A stretch of 64,000 bases of DNA from Gp13-AA77 sp035949375 (GCA_035949375.1 DASZIG010000060.1:57148-121147), one strand, 5' to 3'; positions 49,991 through 58,806 are shown, counted from the stretch's first letter. The notes: generated from the sequence alone by a model not told the origin. A program made the numbers and translations.

Positions 49991-51202
49991 CTAGCGCAGC
50001 ACCGCGAAGGCGCGCTCGATCAGCGCGTTGAAGCCATCGTCGGAGCGGCGCAGGGCGGCTTGGGCTGCCGGCGATTGCGCGTCGTCATGCGCGGTGTTGA
50101 AAGCGGCGATCATGACCCGGCCATTCTTCGGATTGAAGACCATAAACGTGCGGAAGGCCGCCTGGTGGCCCGTGTGTCCGACGAAGGTCACCGCGTCGGT
50201 CCCGCTGCCCCGCGGATAGAGAAAGAATGACAGGCCCATAAAGCTCTGCGTCGCCGTATCCGCCTTGACCTGAACCACGGGGCGCCACATCTCCTCAAGA
50301 GATTTTCGATCGAGGATCGTCGCGCCCGGCGAAGCGTCGGGCCCCGCCAAAAACGCCGCCCAGCGCGCCATGTCCGCGAGCGGCGCGTTGAGGCCGCCGT
50401 TGGGCGTGGTGATGCCGGTGTTGAACTCGCGGCCGTTGGGTGTGGCATGGTCACCCGCAGCATCGGTGCCAATCGTGTAATTGTTCGAGCGATCGCGCGC
50501 CAGGTGGTAGGGTGAGACGTTGAAGTAGCTGCGCGTCATGGCAAGCGGCGTCAGGATGTTCTTCTGGACGTAAGTCTGGTAGGGGTCGCCCGTCAGGGCC
50601 TCGATAACGCGCGCCAGATAAACGAATCCGGGATTCGAATACTGGAACCGCGTGCCCGGAGCAAAAGAGAGTTCCTGGTAGGGCATCATGGCGACCAGTT
50701 GGGACCATTCCGTGGGCTCGAAAGGTTGCCACGCCTTGCTGTCGTCGCGATAAGGCCAGGTCGGGCTTTGAAAGCCCGAGCTGTGCGAGAGAAGGTGGCG
50801 AAGCGTGACGTGCTCGATGGCGCCGCCTTCGCTGTGGACGCGCGCCAGCTCCGGAACGTATTTCACGATCGGATCGTCGAGCGAAAGCCGGCCCCGATCC
50901 CGCAACTGCATGATCGACACCGCGGTCAAGGTCTTGGTGACCGAGGCCCAGTGGAAAATGGTGTTCGCGTCCACCGGCTGGTTGCGCCCGCGGTCGGCCA
51001 TGCCGACGTTGTGTGCGGCGGTGATTTGTCCCCGGTCCACTACCACGTAACTGGCCCCGACCACTCCGTCAGCCTGGACGTAGTCATCGAACGCACTTTG
51101 GAAAGTCTTTTCCTGGGCCGGCGCCCTTCCGACGGCCTCGAGCACGACGATGGTCGAAGCGACCAGGAGTGCGTATAATTGGCGGCTAAATGGGGTTTTC
51201 AT
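49991..51202 (-). CDS. Serine beta-lactamase-like hydrolase (class C / esterase EstB family)
   Basis: 403 aa from ATG 51202, with a signal peptide (LYALLVASTIVVLEAVGRAP). The catalytic SxxK is Ser87-Val-Thr-Lys90 (HWASVTKTLTAV), the Tyr motif is YSNPGF, and HTG (VGHTGHQAAF) stands in for KTG. This fold covers beta-lactamases, D-Ala-D-Ala peptidases and esterases, so resistance should not be inferred. Upstream in-frame codons to 51328 lack a ribosome site. It converges on the subunit 3 gene, 62 bp between stops. Confidence 0.88.
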   Translation of the reverse strand: MKTPFSRQLYALLVASTIVVLEAVGRAPAQEKTFQSAFDDYVQADGVVGASYVVVDRGQITAAHNVGMADRGRNQPVDANTIFHWASVTKTLTAVSIMQLRDRGRLSLDDPIVKYVPELARVHSEGGAIEHVTLRHLLSHSSGFQSPTWPYRDDSKAWQPFEPTEWSQLVAMMPYQELSFAPGTRFQYSNPGFVYLARVIEALTGDPYQTYVQKNILTPLAMTRSYFNVSPYHLARDRSNNYTIGTDAAGDHATPNGREFNTGITTPNGGLNAPLADMARWAAFLAGPDASPGATILDRKSLEEMWRPVVQVKADTATQSFMGLSFFLYPRGSGTDAVTFVGHTGHQAAFRTFMVFNPKNGRVMIAAFNTAHDDAQSPAAQAALRRSDDGFNALIERAFAVLR

Positions 51203-51642
51203 GATCAACTCGTGCTGAGCGGCCAACATACACTTGGGCGGCCCGGAAATGCAATCGCCTGAATTCGTCGAGTAGTTAATCATACGAGTCAGCCCGGAGC
51301 AAACGGATCTCGGGCGGCTTCGAGTCAACTGTGTTGACTCTAATCAAGTCCCATCAATCGCTGTAGCCTATATGAGCCTACCTACAGGGCTTGACATCAG
51401 CGCTAGCCCTCTGCTATGCTCCCGGCGTCGTTTTCCGATGGGCGGACTTGCCGCCCTGGAGGCTCTTGATGCTTCGCAGTCCCTCGTGCGGCGTCCCCGT
51501 GTTGCGATCCAAGGGCAACCCGGTGCTATCGGGCCCGCCGCCACATCGCACAGAGCCTATCACAATAGCCTCTAGTAAACCCTGCGCGCGTGCGGCGAAC
51601 TCGCCCCGCCGGTACGAACTGCCACGAACCTCTCAAAAAGCA
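51203..51642. other. Spacer holding a promoter and a possible short gene
   Basis: The gap from the beta-lactamase-like gene to the FGGY kinase start is about 770 bp. This part holds the promoter at 51391-51420 and the candidate short gene at 51469; the rest is filled by the repeat element at 51643-51802. Nothing else is recognised. Confidence 0.3.
51391..51420 (+). promoter_or_regulatory. Strong-looking sigma-70-type promoter
   Basis: A perfect TTGACA at 51391-51396 and TATGCT at 51415-51420 (18-bp spacer, TG one base before it as an extended -10). It faces the short open frame at 51469 and, further on, the FGGY kinase at 51974. Confidence 0.55.
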
Positions 51643-51717
51643 GAAAAAAAGAATCTAAATTTTTGCAAAACGAAGCCACTAAGCCCAATAGAATCAATAA
51701 ATCAGTGTGAAAAATAG
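51469..51717 (+). CDS. Possible small protein downstream of a strong promoter
   Basis: 82 aa from ATG 51469, preceded by GGAGG with a 6-nt spacer and, about 50 bp upstream, a TTGACA/TATGCT promoter. The sequence (MLRSPSCGVPVLRSKGNPVL at the start) matches no family I recognise. The second half lies in the dispersed 106-bp element, which makes the C-terminus (FCKTKPLSPIESINQ) look like chance translation of a repeat. Equally the signals could serve a short untranslated RNA or the kinase downstream. Low confidence. Confidence 0.3.
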   Translation: MLRSPSCGVPVLRSKGNPVLSGPPPHRTEPITIASSKPCARAANSPRRYELPRTSQKAEKKNLNFCKTKPLSPIESINQCEK

Positions 51718-51802
51718 GTCAAAACGAAGCCAAACGAAGCGAAACTCGGTTCCCATAAGTCTTTTGGAATCAATCAGCGGCATGTTAGGGTGGCTTCGTT
51801 TT
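51643..51802. repeat. Dispersed element, copy A (plus internal inverted arm)
   Basis: 51643-51748 is nearly identical to the reverse complement of 63241-63348, including a 36-bp run around CGAAGCCACTAAGCCCAATA and a second run of over 40 bp ending GCGAAACTCG. CAAAACGAAGCCA occurs twice within the copy, at 51666-51678 and 51720-51732. A further inverted match (GTGGCTTCGTTTT) lies at 51790-51802, giving the locus a terminal inverted arm. No transposase is encoded. Confidence 0.88.
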
Positions 51803-51973
51803 TCCAATTCAAAGTCAAACTTGTCCTACGCGCGGCCGGTTCGATGAAAAACGCTTTGCACCATCGGCATCACAGTCCGACCAATTTTCGAGACCGATGG
51901 TTTCGGGCGGTCGCAGTTGCCCCTCATCACACCAGCCCACCGATCCCCGACAGGTGCGGCCGAGGCCGGGTTC

Positions 51974-53554
51974 ATGCCTACTGAGACCTCGGTCGGGAGC
52001 GTCGCGCCGGCGCAGGCACAGGACCCCTTGGTCCTCGCCCTCGACGTCGGCACGTCTTCGGTGCGAGCCATTCTCTATGACGCGCTGGGCCGCGCCGTAG
52101 AGGGCGCCGAGGCGCACGTGCCGTATCAGATGGACACAACGCCCGACGGCGGCGTGGAGATCGACGCACGCCGGCTGCTTGCCATCACCAGCGAGAGTAT
52201 CGACGGCCTGCTGCCGAACGCGCCGGGCCTTCTCGATCGCACGTGCGGCGTTGCGTGCAGCACTTTCTGGCACAGCCTCATGGGCGTGAGTGCCGAGGGA
52301 GAGGCGTTGACGCCGCTCTATAGTTGGAACGACACCCGCAGCCGCGACGACGCCGCGGCGCTCGCGCAGCGACGGGGCGTGGACTGGGTCCACTCGCGCA
52401 CGGGCGCCGTGCCGCACGCCAGCTACTATCCGGCAAAGCTCCTCTGGCTGCGCCGCACAAAGCCCGCCGTGTTCGAGCGCGTTGCCTGTTGGATGTCGTT
52501 TGGAGAGTACCTGCACCTGCGGCTGTTCGGCCACACCTTGTGCAGCGTCTCCATGGCGTCGGGCACCGGCTTGTTCAATCCCAACACGTGTGCCTGGGAA
52601 CCGGAGATGCTCGCGGAGTCGGGAATCGAAGCGCACCAGCTCTCGCCCCTGGCCGATGATCACGAATCCATGAGCGGCCTGGTCGACGAGCACGCCGCGC
52701 GCTGGCCGGCCCTCGCGCAAATACCTTGGACGCCCGCCGTCGGGGACGGCGCGTGCAGCAATGTAGGCTCCGGTTGCGTCACGAAGAAGTTCGTGAGCCT
52801 GATGGTGGGCACGTCCGGCGCGATGCGCGTTTGCTGGCCCGCCGCGCGCGTGCGCATCCCGCGCGGACTGTGGTGCTATCGCGCCAACCGGCGCTACGTG
52901 CTGCTCGGCGGCGCTCTCTCCAATGCCGGCGACGTGTACGCCTGGTGCACCCACAATCTGCGGCTCGACCCCGAGGGCCCCGTGGACCCCGAGGACCCCG
53001 AGGACCCCGAGGACCTCGAATCGAAACTTGCCGCGCTCGCGCCTGACGCGCACGGCCTCACCGTGTTGCCGTTTTTCTCGGGGGAGCGCAGCACGGGCTG
53101 GGCAGACCACGCGCGGGCCGCGATCACCGGCATGAGCCTGGGCACGCGGCCGGTCGACATCCTGCGCGCCGCGCTCGAGTCTGTGGCCTACCGCTTCGCG
53201 GCCATCTACGAGCGTTTGCGCGAGGAAGTCCCGGGCGGCGCCACCATCGTGGCGAGCGGCGGCGGGATTCTGCACTCTCCCCTCTGGACCCAGATGATGG
53301 CCGACGTGATGGGCGTGCCGGTGATGGCCTCGGCCGTCCCCGAGTCTTCTAGCCGTGGGGCCGCGCTTCTGGCGCTCGAGTCGCTCGGTTATCTCGCCGA
53401 TCTCAGCTCGGCTCCGATGCCGGCGGGCCGGACTTATGAGCCCGACTCCTCACTCGAAGAGACCTATCGCCGGGCACGAAAGCGGCAAGAGGCGCTCTAC
53501 GACCTGTTGATCGCGCCCGGTCCGAGCGTGCTGCGCTCGCAGAACGATGACTAG
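51974..53554 (+). CDS. FGGY family carbohydrate kinase (gluconokinase-like)
   Basis: 526 aa from ATG 51974. The N-terminal ATPase fold begins VLALDVGTSSVRAILYDALG; later segments are STFWHSLMGVSAEG, SYYPAKLLWLRRTKP, DGACSNVGSGC, SLMVGTSGAMRV and the C-terminal VASGGGILHSPLWTQMMADV. These fit gluconokinase-type FGGY kinases better than glycerol or xylulose kinases, but the substrate is not certain. An insert encoded by GACCCCGAG-type 9-bp repeats (PEGPVDPEDPEDPEDLE) lies near residue 340-356. The GMC/subunit 3 pair nearby hints at sugar-acid use. Confidence 0.82.
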   Translation: MPTETSVGSVAPAQAQDPLVLALDVGTSSVRAILYDALGRAVEGAEAHVPYQMDTTPDGGVEIDARRLLAITSESIDGLLPNAPGLLDRTCGVACSTFWHSLMGVSAEGEALTPLYSWNDTRSRDDAAALAQRRGVDWVHSRTGAVPHASYYPAKLLWLRRTKPAVFERVACWMSFGEYLHLRLFGHTLCSVSMASGTGLFNPNTCAWEPEMLAESGIEAHQLSPLADDHESMSGLVDEHAARWPALAQIPWTPAVGDGACSNVGSGCVTKKFVSLMVGTSGAMRVCWPAARVRIPRGLWCYRANRRYVLLGGALSNAGDVYAWCTHNLRLDPEGPVDPEDPEDPEDLESKLAALAPDAHGLTVLPFFSGERSTGWADHARAAITGMSLGTRPVDILRAALESVAYRFAAIYERLREEVPGGATIVASGGGILHSPLWTQMMADVMGVPVMASAVPESSSRGAALLALESLGYLADLSSAPMPAGRTYEPDSSLEETYRRARKRQEALYDLLIAPGPSVLRSQNDD

Positions 53555-53602
53555 CGTCGTCGGAGTGCGCCAGCTTGCCGCTTCGCCCCGGCCAACTTGC
53601 TC

Positions 53603-53675
53603 GAGGCCGGTTCGGGGTCGCGACTCGGGATAAGGCTCTTCCCGAGCCCCGAATCCCGGACCCCGAGTCCCGGCC
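53603..53675. repeat. Two-armed 7-nt array at the 3' end of mlaD
   Basis: The right arm 53641-53675 has five perfect-phase units CCCGAGC, CCCGAAT, CCCGGAC, CCCGAGT, CCCGGCC. The left arm 53603-53637 has GGTTCGG, GGTCGCG, ACTCGGG, ATAAGGC, roughly complementary. The array fills the space between the convergent FGGY kinase and mlaD genes and touches the mlaD stop. Confidence 0.8.
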
Positions 53676-54751
53676 TAGAAGATGCGGATGTGAACCGTCA
53701 GGTATTTCTTGGGGTTCTTGCGAAACTCGGTGAGGAACTCGCGCAGCGATTCACTGCTGCTGCTCAGGTTCTTGTAAAGGGTATCGTCGGTCGAGAGTTT
53801 ACCGAGCGTTCCTGTGCCCTGGTCCATGCGCGCCGTCACGTTGTTCACATGCCCCATGGTGGAGTTCATACGGTCGTAGAGTTCCTTGTCGGTGACCAAC
53901 TGGCCGAGCGTGCCCTGGCCCTTGTTGACATTGTCGATCATGGTGTTCAGCTTGGTTGAGAGGTCCTTCAGTTGATTATACAGAGCGGGATCGCTCATCA
54001 CTCTTCCGAGGGTCCCCTGGCCGTTCTGGGCCTGATCGAGAAACTGGTTCAGCTTGTCGACGGTCGCGACCGTCCTGTCGTAGAGGGTCTTGTCGACCAT
54101 GAACTTTCCGATCGTGCCCTGGCCTTGCTGGATGCCGGCGATCAGTTGCTGAGCCTCTTTCGCGGTGGCGTTCAACTGGTTGTAAAACGTCTCGTCGTAG
54201 AGCAACTTGCCGAGTGATCCCTTGCCTTGCGTAATCTGGTTGGTGATATCGTTCAGCCGCTCACTGAGCACGGTGAGATTCGAAACCACGTCGTTGGCAT
54301 TCTGCATCACCTGCTTGATGTCCGCCTCCTGATGGGTTCTGATCTCGCCGTTATCGGGAATCACGGGCTGGTTTTGCGAGCCGCGCGTGATGTCGAGGTA
54401 GGTCTCACCGAGCAGGCCGGCATTGGTTTCGTTGACCACGGAATCCTGCCGGATTTCGTCCTGGTATTGGCGGGACACGCTGATTTCGATTTTGACCGCC
54501 CGCCGCGGGTCCTGGGAGTCGGAGATGTCGACGGACTTCACCGTGCCGACGGGGATTCCGGTGAGATCGACCTGGGACCCCGGCCGAAGCTGGGCGGCGG
54601 TCGAGAAATAAGCGCGCAGGGTGTACCTGCGCGTGATAAAGCCGATCTGGCCGCTGACGAGGAATACGCCGAGGACCAGAATGATCAGGCACACCGTGAC
54701 CGTTACGCCGACGCGCAGTTGCGCCCACTGGATTTCCTTCCGTTGAGGCAT
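53675..54751 (-). CDS. mlaD: MCE/MlaD family lipid transport substrate-binding protein
   Basis: 358 aa from ATG 54751 (GGAGACG upstream). One N-terminal transmembrane anchor (TVTVCLIILVLGVFLVSGQI) is followed by the MCE domain (YTLRAYFSTAAQLRPGSQVD and LTGIPVGTVKSVDI). The rest is helical with at least five copies of GQGTLGxLxxDxxLYxxL, such as QGKGSLGKLLYDETFYNQL and GQGTLGRVMSDPALYNQL. MlaD forms a periplasmic hexamer that passes phospholipids between MlaFE and carriers across the envelope. It is third in mlaE-mlaF-mlaD; no mlaA, B or C is present here. Confidence 0.9.
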   Translation of the reverse strand: MPQRKEIQWAQLRVGVTVTVCLIILVLGVFLVSGQIGFITRRYTLRAYFSTAAQLRPGSQVDLTGIPVGTVKSVDISDSQDPRRAVKIEISVSRQYQDEIRQDSVVNETNAGLLGETYLDITRGSQNQPVIPDNGEIRTHQEADIKQVMQNANDVVSNLTVLSERLNDITNQITQGKGSLGKLLYDETFYNQLNATAKEAQQLIAGIQQGQGTIGKFMVDKTLYDRTVATVDKLNQFLDQAQNGQGTLGRVMSDPALYNQLKDLSTKLNTMIDNVNKGQGTLGQLVTDKELYDRMNSTMGHVNNVTARMDQGTGTLGKLSTDDTLYKNLSSSSESLREFLTEFRKNPKKYLTVHIRIF

Positions 54752-54802
54752 GTTGCGTCTCCGTTTCCGAGCGATCCCCGGCCGCTCTGCCAGCACCGCG
54801 TG

Positions 54803-55645
54803 TCACTTGACGAATCCGCGCAGATAGGGGTCCTTCGCGGCCAAGATTTCCTCCCTGCTGCCGTGGAAATACAGACCCGCATCCTTGAGAACGAGAAACT
54901 GCGTGTGCTCGGCCGCCTGGCTTTCGGCGTCGGAGGTGACCGGGCGCAAACCCTGCGCGGAGGCGGAATAGACAAACCCCGAGAGCATCAAGGCGTCTTG
55001 AATCCGGTGCGTGACCACGATCGAGGTCACGTGCTGGACGTCGCGCATCTTGGCCATGAGGGCGTTGATCGTATGGGCCGTGACCGGGTCGAGGCCCGCT
55101 GTCGGGGAATCGTACAGCATGATCGAGGGCTGGCTGACGATCGCCCGCGCGATGGCCACCCGCCGCCGCATACCCCCCGAAAGCTCCGCCGGCATCTTGT
55201 ACATGGCGTCTTCCAGTTCCACGAATCCGAGCATCTGGCGCACCCGGCTCTCGATTGCGTCCTCTTCCAGTTTGCCCTTCTCGCGCAGGCGGTAGGAAAC
55301 GTTTTCGTACACCGAGAGCGAGTCGAAAAGGGCGCCTTCCTGGAAGACGATCCCCATGCGCCGGCGGAAAGCGTCGAGGTCGGCTTCACTGAGGGGCACG
55401 ATGTTCTCGCCCTCGATCAGAATCTCGCCCGAATCAGGCTTGAGCAGGCCCAGCACCAGCTTGAGCAGAACGGACTTGCCCGTGCCTGACACGCCCATCA
55501 GCACGGCGGTCGCGCCCGGGGTGATCTCGAAGGAGATCTTCTCGAGGACGCGCTTCTCATCGAACGAGAGTGAGATGTTGCGCAATTCGATGGAGGGAGT
55601 CGGAAGGGCGACCGCCGCAGGTGGGATGTTGGAAGGCGCCGCCAC
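54803..55645 (-). CDS. mlaF: MlaF-type ABC transporter ATP-binding protein
   Basis: 280 aa from GTG 55645, chosen because AAGAGGTTAAGG lies just upstream; a GTG at 55702 would add 19 residues without a ribosome site. Walker A GVSGTGKS is at 51-58, the signature is ELSGGMRRRVAIARA, and the H-loop is VVTHRI. Walker B reads IMLYDSPTAGLDP: the catalytic Glu after the Asp is Ser (codon TCC, checked on both strands). The enzyme powers MlaE/MlaD lipid transport. The substitution may slow hydrolysis or shift catalysis to another residue. Confidence 0.9.
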   Translation of the reverse strand: MAAPSNIPPAAVALPTPSIELRNISLSFDEKRVLEKISFEITPGATAVLMGVSGTGKSVLLKLVLGLLKPDSGEILIEGENIVPLSEADLDAFRRRMGIVFQEGALFDSLSVYENVSYRLREKGKLEEDAIESRVRQMLGFVELEDAMYKMPAELSGGMRRRVAIARAIVSQPSIMLYDSPTAGLDPVTAHTINALMAKMRDVQHVTSIVVTHRIQDALMLSGFVYSASAQGLRPVTSDAESQAAEHTQFLVLKDAGLYFHGSREEILAAKDPYLRGFVK

Positions 55646-55775
55646 CCTTAACCTCTTGCTTGGGGCATCCGCGCGCTCGGAGCCCGCACCCGCTGACAGC
55701 ACGCCTGCCGCTCGAAAGTCTCGATGCGCATCGATGAGCCATGCCTCACAGTGTGTCCTGCCTCCTGGTGCCCGC

Positions 55776-56537
55776 TCAAGCGAACCCGATGCCGATCAGG
55801 AACTGCGTTATCAGGAAATCCAGCATGATGATGAGCACAATCGACACGACCACAGCCTGGGTCGTCGACCGGCCCACGCCCTCTGTGCCGCCCGTGGTGT
55901 GCAGGCCGAAGTAGCAGCCGACCAGAGCGACGACCAGGGCGAACACCACCGGCTTGATCAGGCCCTGGGTGATGTCGTGGTAGTTCAGGTTCTGGTAGAA
56001 GGAGCTCCAGTATTGGGCGCTGGTCAGGTGCGCGATGGTTATGGCGATGAAGTAGCCCCCAACCAGGGCTACAAAGTCAGAGAGAATGGTGAGCAGCGGA
56101 AGCATGATCATGGTGGCGAACAGGCGCGGCGCCACCAGCTTGCGCACCGGGTCCGTTCCCATGGCCCGCAGCGCGTCCACCTGCTCGCTGACCAGCATCG
56201 ATCCAAGCTCGGAGGCTATCCCGGAGCTGTTCCGGCCGGCCATGACCACCGCGGTCAGCACGGGGCCGAGCTCGAGCACCGTCGACAGGCCTACCATCTG
56301 CCCCAGAATCCCGACCTCGCCGAAGCTCTCGAGGCTGCGGTAGCTTTGCAGGGCCAGCACGGCCCCGGTGAAGAATCCCACCAGCAGCACAATGGGCAGG
56401 GAAGCCACGCCGATCGCATCCAGCTGCACAAGCGTGTCAACGTAGTATCGCGGCGGGCTGAAGAGCGCGCGGACTGCGTTGACCAGCAGGTAGGTGCCGT
56501 CCTGGACGGCAAGGACCTTGCGCTTGATATAGCTCAA
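55776..56537 (-). CDS. mlaE: MlaE-type ABC transporter permease
   Basis: Inner-membrane permease of the lipid transport system; 253 aa from a TTG start with GAGGGAGGG upstream. Five or so hydrophobic helices are visible. MlaE landmarks include LPIVLLVGFFTGAVLALQSY, GPVLTAVVMAGRNSSGIASE, LGSMLVSEQVDALRAMGTDP and VALVGCYFGLHTTGGTEGVG. It is first in the mlaE-mlaF-mlaD order, with mlaF 130 nt downstream. Confidence 0.93.
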   Translation of the reverse strand: MSYIKRKVLAVQDGTYLLVNAVRALFSPPRYYVDTLVQLDAIGVASLPIVLLVGFFTGAVLALQSYRSLESFGEVGILGQMVGLSTVLELGPVLTAVVMAGRNSSGIASELGSMLVSEQVDALRAMGTDPVRKLVAPRLFATMIMLPLLTILSDFVALVGGYFIAITIAHLTSAQYWSSFYQNLNYHDITQGLIKPVVFALVVALVGCYFGLHTTGGTEGVGRSTTQAVVVSIVLIIMLDFLITQFLIGIGFA

Positions 56538-56758
56538 GACCCTCCCTCGTGCGAGGAGCGCCGGAACAAGTTGTGGAATCCTCCCTCTTGGGAATGTAGA
56601 CAGCGCCCGCTTTGAAAGTCAAGGCGTGGACGCCGTCCGGCGGAGTGCGCTAGATTTGAGAATCCGAATCGCCGCACTCCTTCACGGCGCGAGTCACGGC
56701 CTGGGGCTCCGGGGTCTTTCGCCGGCCTCGAGCGAGGATTGCGGTCACGGACCGAACC

Positions 56759-57673
56759 GTGCAGCCAAGGGTCACAATCGGCCTGGTGCAGATGGCGTGC
56801 TCTCCGGACGCGCAGGAGAATCTCGCGCGGGCGATGGATCGCATCGAGCAGGCCGCGCGCTCCGGCGCCCAGGTGATCTGCCTGCCGGAACTCTTCCGGT
56901 CCCAGTACTTCTGCCAGCGTGAGGACGCTGCCTTCTTCGATCTTGCCGAACCCGTTCCCGGGCCCACCACCGAGGCGCTCGGCGCGGTCGCGAAGAGGCT
57001 GGGTGTGGTCGTCGTGGCGCCCGTCTTCGAACGCCGCGCCGCAGGGCTCTATCACAACAGCGTCGCGATCATCGATGCCGACGGCGAAAGCCGGGGCCTG
57101 TACCGCAAAATGCATATCCCGGATGATCCGGCGTATTACGAGAAGTTCTACTTCACACCCGGCGATCTGGGTTTCCGCGCTTTCGACACGCGCGCCGGAC
57201 GCATCGGGTCGCTGATCTGCTGGGACCAGTGGTACCCCGAAGGAGCGCGGCTGACCGCTCTGCGCGGCGCCAATGTCCTGTTTTATCCCACCGCCATCGG
57301 CTGGCATCCGCACGAGAAAGAGCAATGGGGCGCCGCGCAGCGCGACGCCTGGCGCACGATTCAGCGGAGCCACGCCATCGCCAACGGCGTGTACGTGGCG
57401 GTCGTCAATCGCGTGGGGCACGAGAAGCTGACGCCGCCCGCGGGCGTCCCCGACGTCTCGTCCGGCATTGAGTTCTGGGGCTCGTCCTTCGTCGCTGATC
57501 CCTTCGGCGTGGTTGTGGCGGAGGCTTCGGCTGACCGGGAGGAGATCCTGCTTGCCGAAGTCGATCAGCGCCGCATCGAGGAAGTGCGGCGTAATTGGCC
57601 TTTCCTGCGCGACCGGCGCGTGGATGCTTACCAGGGCCTCGGAAAGCGCTATCTGGACGACGACACAGAGTGA
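56759..57673 (+). CDS. aguB: N-carbamoylputrescine amidase
   Basis: Nitrilase-superfamily enzyme converting N-carbamoylputrescine to putrescine, CO2 and ammonia; 304 aa. The catalytic triad is Glu44 (CLPELFRSQYF), Lys117 (LYRKMHIPDDPAYYEKFYFT) and Cys154 (LICWDQWYPEG). The segment AIGWHPHEKEQWG and the C-terminal EFWGSSFVADPFG fit the amidase of this pathway. The GTG start lacks a clear Shine-Dalgarno. Its TGA overlaps the aguA start as GTGA, so agmatine-to-putrescine conversion is encoded as one coupled unit. Confidence 0.93.
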   Translation: MQPRVTIGLVQMACSPDAQENLARAMDRIEQAARSGAQVICLPELFRSQYFCQREDAAFFDLAEPVPGPTTEALGAVAKRLGVVVVAPVFERRAAGLYHNSVAIIDADGESRGLYRKMHIPDDPAYYEKFYFTPGDLGFRAFDTRAGRIGSLICWDQWYPEGARLTALRGANVLFYPTAIGWHPHEKEQWGAAQRDAWRTIQRSHAIANGVYVAVVNRVGHEKLTPPAGVPDVSSGIEFWGSSFVADPFGVVVAEASADREEILLAEVDQRRIEEVRRNWPFLRDRRVDAYQGLGKRYLDDDTE

Positions 57674-58806
57674 GCCCTCCTTCGATCTCTTCAGGATCCT
57701 CCGGCCGCCCCGGATACCGCTTCCCCGCCGAGTGGGAGAAGCACGAAGCCACCTGGATCGGCTGGCCGCACAACACGGACGATTGGCCCGGTAAGTTCGC
57801 GCCCATCCCGTGGGTCTATGGCGAGATTGTTCGCAACCTAGCGCGCGGTGAGGCGGTCCGGGTGCTTGTCAGCTCGGCCGCGCATGAACACCGGGCGCGG
57901 CTTGTCCTCACGCGCTCGGGAGCTGACCTTACGCGGGTCGAGTTCTTCCGCGTGCCGACCGACCGTGGCTGGACGCGCGATTTCGGCCCGGTGTTTGTGC
58001 GGCCCGGGGTTCGGCACGGGCCGCGGCGCGGGCTGCAGCGCGCACCGGGGGCCGCGGGGAATGCTGCCGGTCGCCTTGCGATCGCGGGTTTCCGATTCAA
58101 CGGCTGGGCCAAGTACCGCGATCACCGGCTGGACGCGCGCGTGGCGCGGCAACTTGCCCGCCGGCTCGGCATTCCGTTTGTCCCCGTCGAAGTCAACGGT
58201 CACGATTTCGTGCTCGAGGGCGGTGCCATCGACGCAAACGGCTGCGGGACGATCGTCTCGACCGAGGAGTGCCTGCTCGATCCGCACGTCCAGACGCGCA
58301 ATCCCGGGCTCGGCCGCGGCGAAATCGAGCGGGTCTTTGCGGATTATCTGGGGGCCCGGAACGCCATCTGGCTCGGCCGCGGAATTGCCGGCGATGATAC
58401 GCACGGTCACGTAGACGACCTGTGCCGCTTCGTGGGTCCGCGCACCCTCGCGCTTTGCCGCGAGCGCAACGAGCGCGACGCGAATTACGGTCCGCTCGAA
58501 GAAAACTGGGAGCGGATGCAAGATGCGCGGCTCGAGGACGGGTCGAAGCCCGAGGTCGTTCCTCTACCCATGCCGGCTCCGCTTTACTTTGAAGGGCGGC
58601 GTCTTCCCGCGAGCTACGCGAACTTTTACATCTGCAACGCCGGGGTGCTGGTGCCGACCTTCAACGATCCGAGCGACCGCATCGCGCTTGGAGTCCTCGC
58701 CGAACTCGTTCCCGACCGGCCAGTGATCGGAATTCACTCTGTCGATCTCGTCTGGGGTCTCGGAACCCTGCATTGTCTCACGCAGCAGCAGCCTGCACCT
58801 GCCTGA
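57670..58806 (+). CDS. aguA: Agmatine deiminase
   Basis: Converts agmatine to N-carbamoylputrescine, the substrate of AguB; 378 aa from GTG 57670, which overlaps the aguB stop. Family segments: FPAEWEKHEATWIGWPHNTD, the guanidine-site TDRGWTRDFGPVFV, VEVNGHDFVLEGGAID, STEECLLDPHVQTRNPGL, and GDDTHGHVDDLCRFV. The catalytic Cys lies in LGTLHCLTQQQPA at the C-terminus. Arginine decarboxylase, which would supply agmatine, is not in the window. Confidence 0.95.
   Translation: MSPPSISSGSSGRPGYRFPAEWEKHEATWIGWPHNTDDWPGKFAPIPWVYGEIVRNLARGEAVRVLVSSAAHEHRARLVLTRSGADLTRVEFFRVPTDRGWTRDFGPVFVRPGVRHGPRRGLQRAPGAAGNAAGRLAIAGFRFNGWAKYRDHRLDARVARQLARRLGIPFVPVEVNGHDFVLEGGAIDANGCGTIVSTEECLLDPHVQTRNPGLGRGEIERVFADYLGARNAIWLGRGIAGDDTHGHVDDLCRFVGPRTLALCRERNERDANYGPLEENWERMQDARLEDGSKPEVVPLPMPAPLYFEGRRLPASYANFYICNAGVLVPTFNDPSDRIALGVLAELVPDRPVIGIHSVDLVWGLGTLHCLTQQQPAPA

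Noticed and set aside
49991..51202. Antibiotic-resistance beta-lactamase
   Set aside because: The SxxK/Y/HTG hydrolase fold includes many esterases and peptidases; nothing indicates drug hydrolysis.
51815..53275. 486-codon open frame antisense to the FGGY kinase
   Set aside because: The plus-strand kinase has clear motifs throughout; the antisense product is Arg/His/Ala-rich without any family.
54227..56615. Two plus-strand frames of about 420 codons each antisense to the mla operon
   Set aside because: Shadows of mlaD, mlaF and mlaE, whose motifs are unmistakable.
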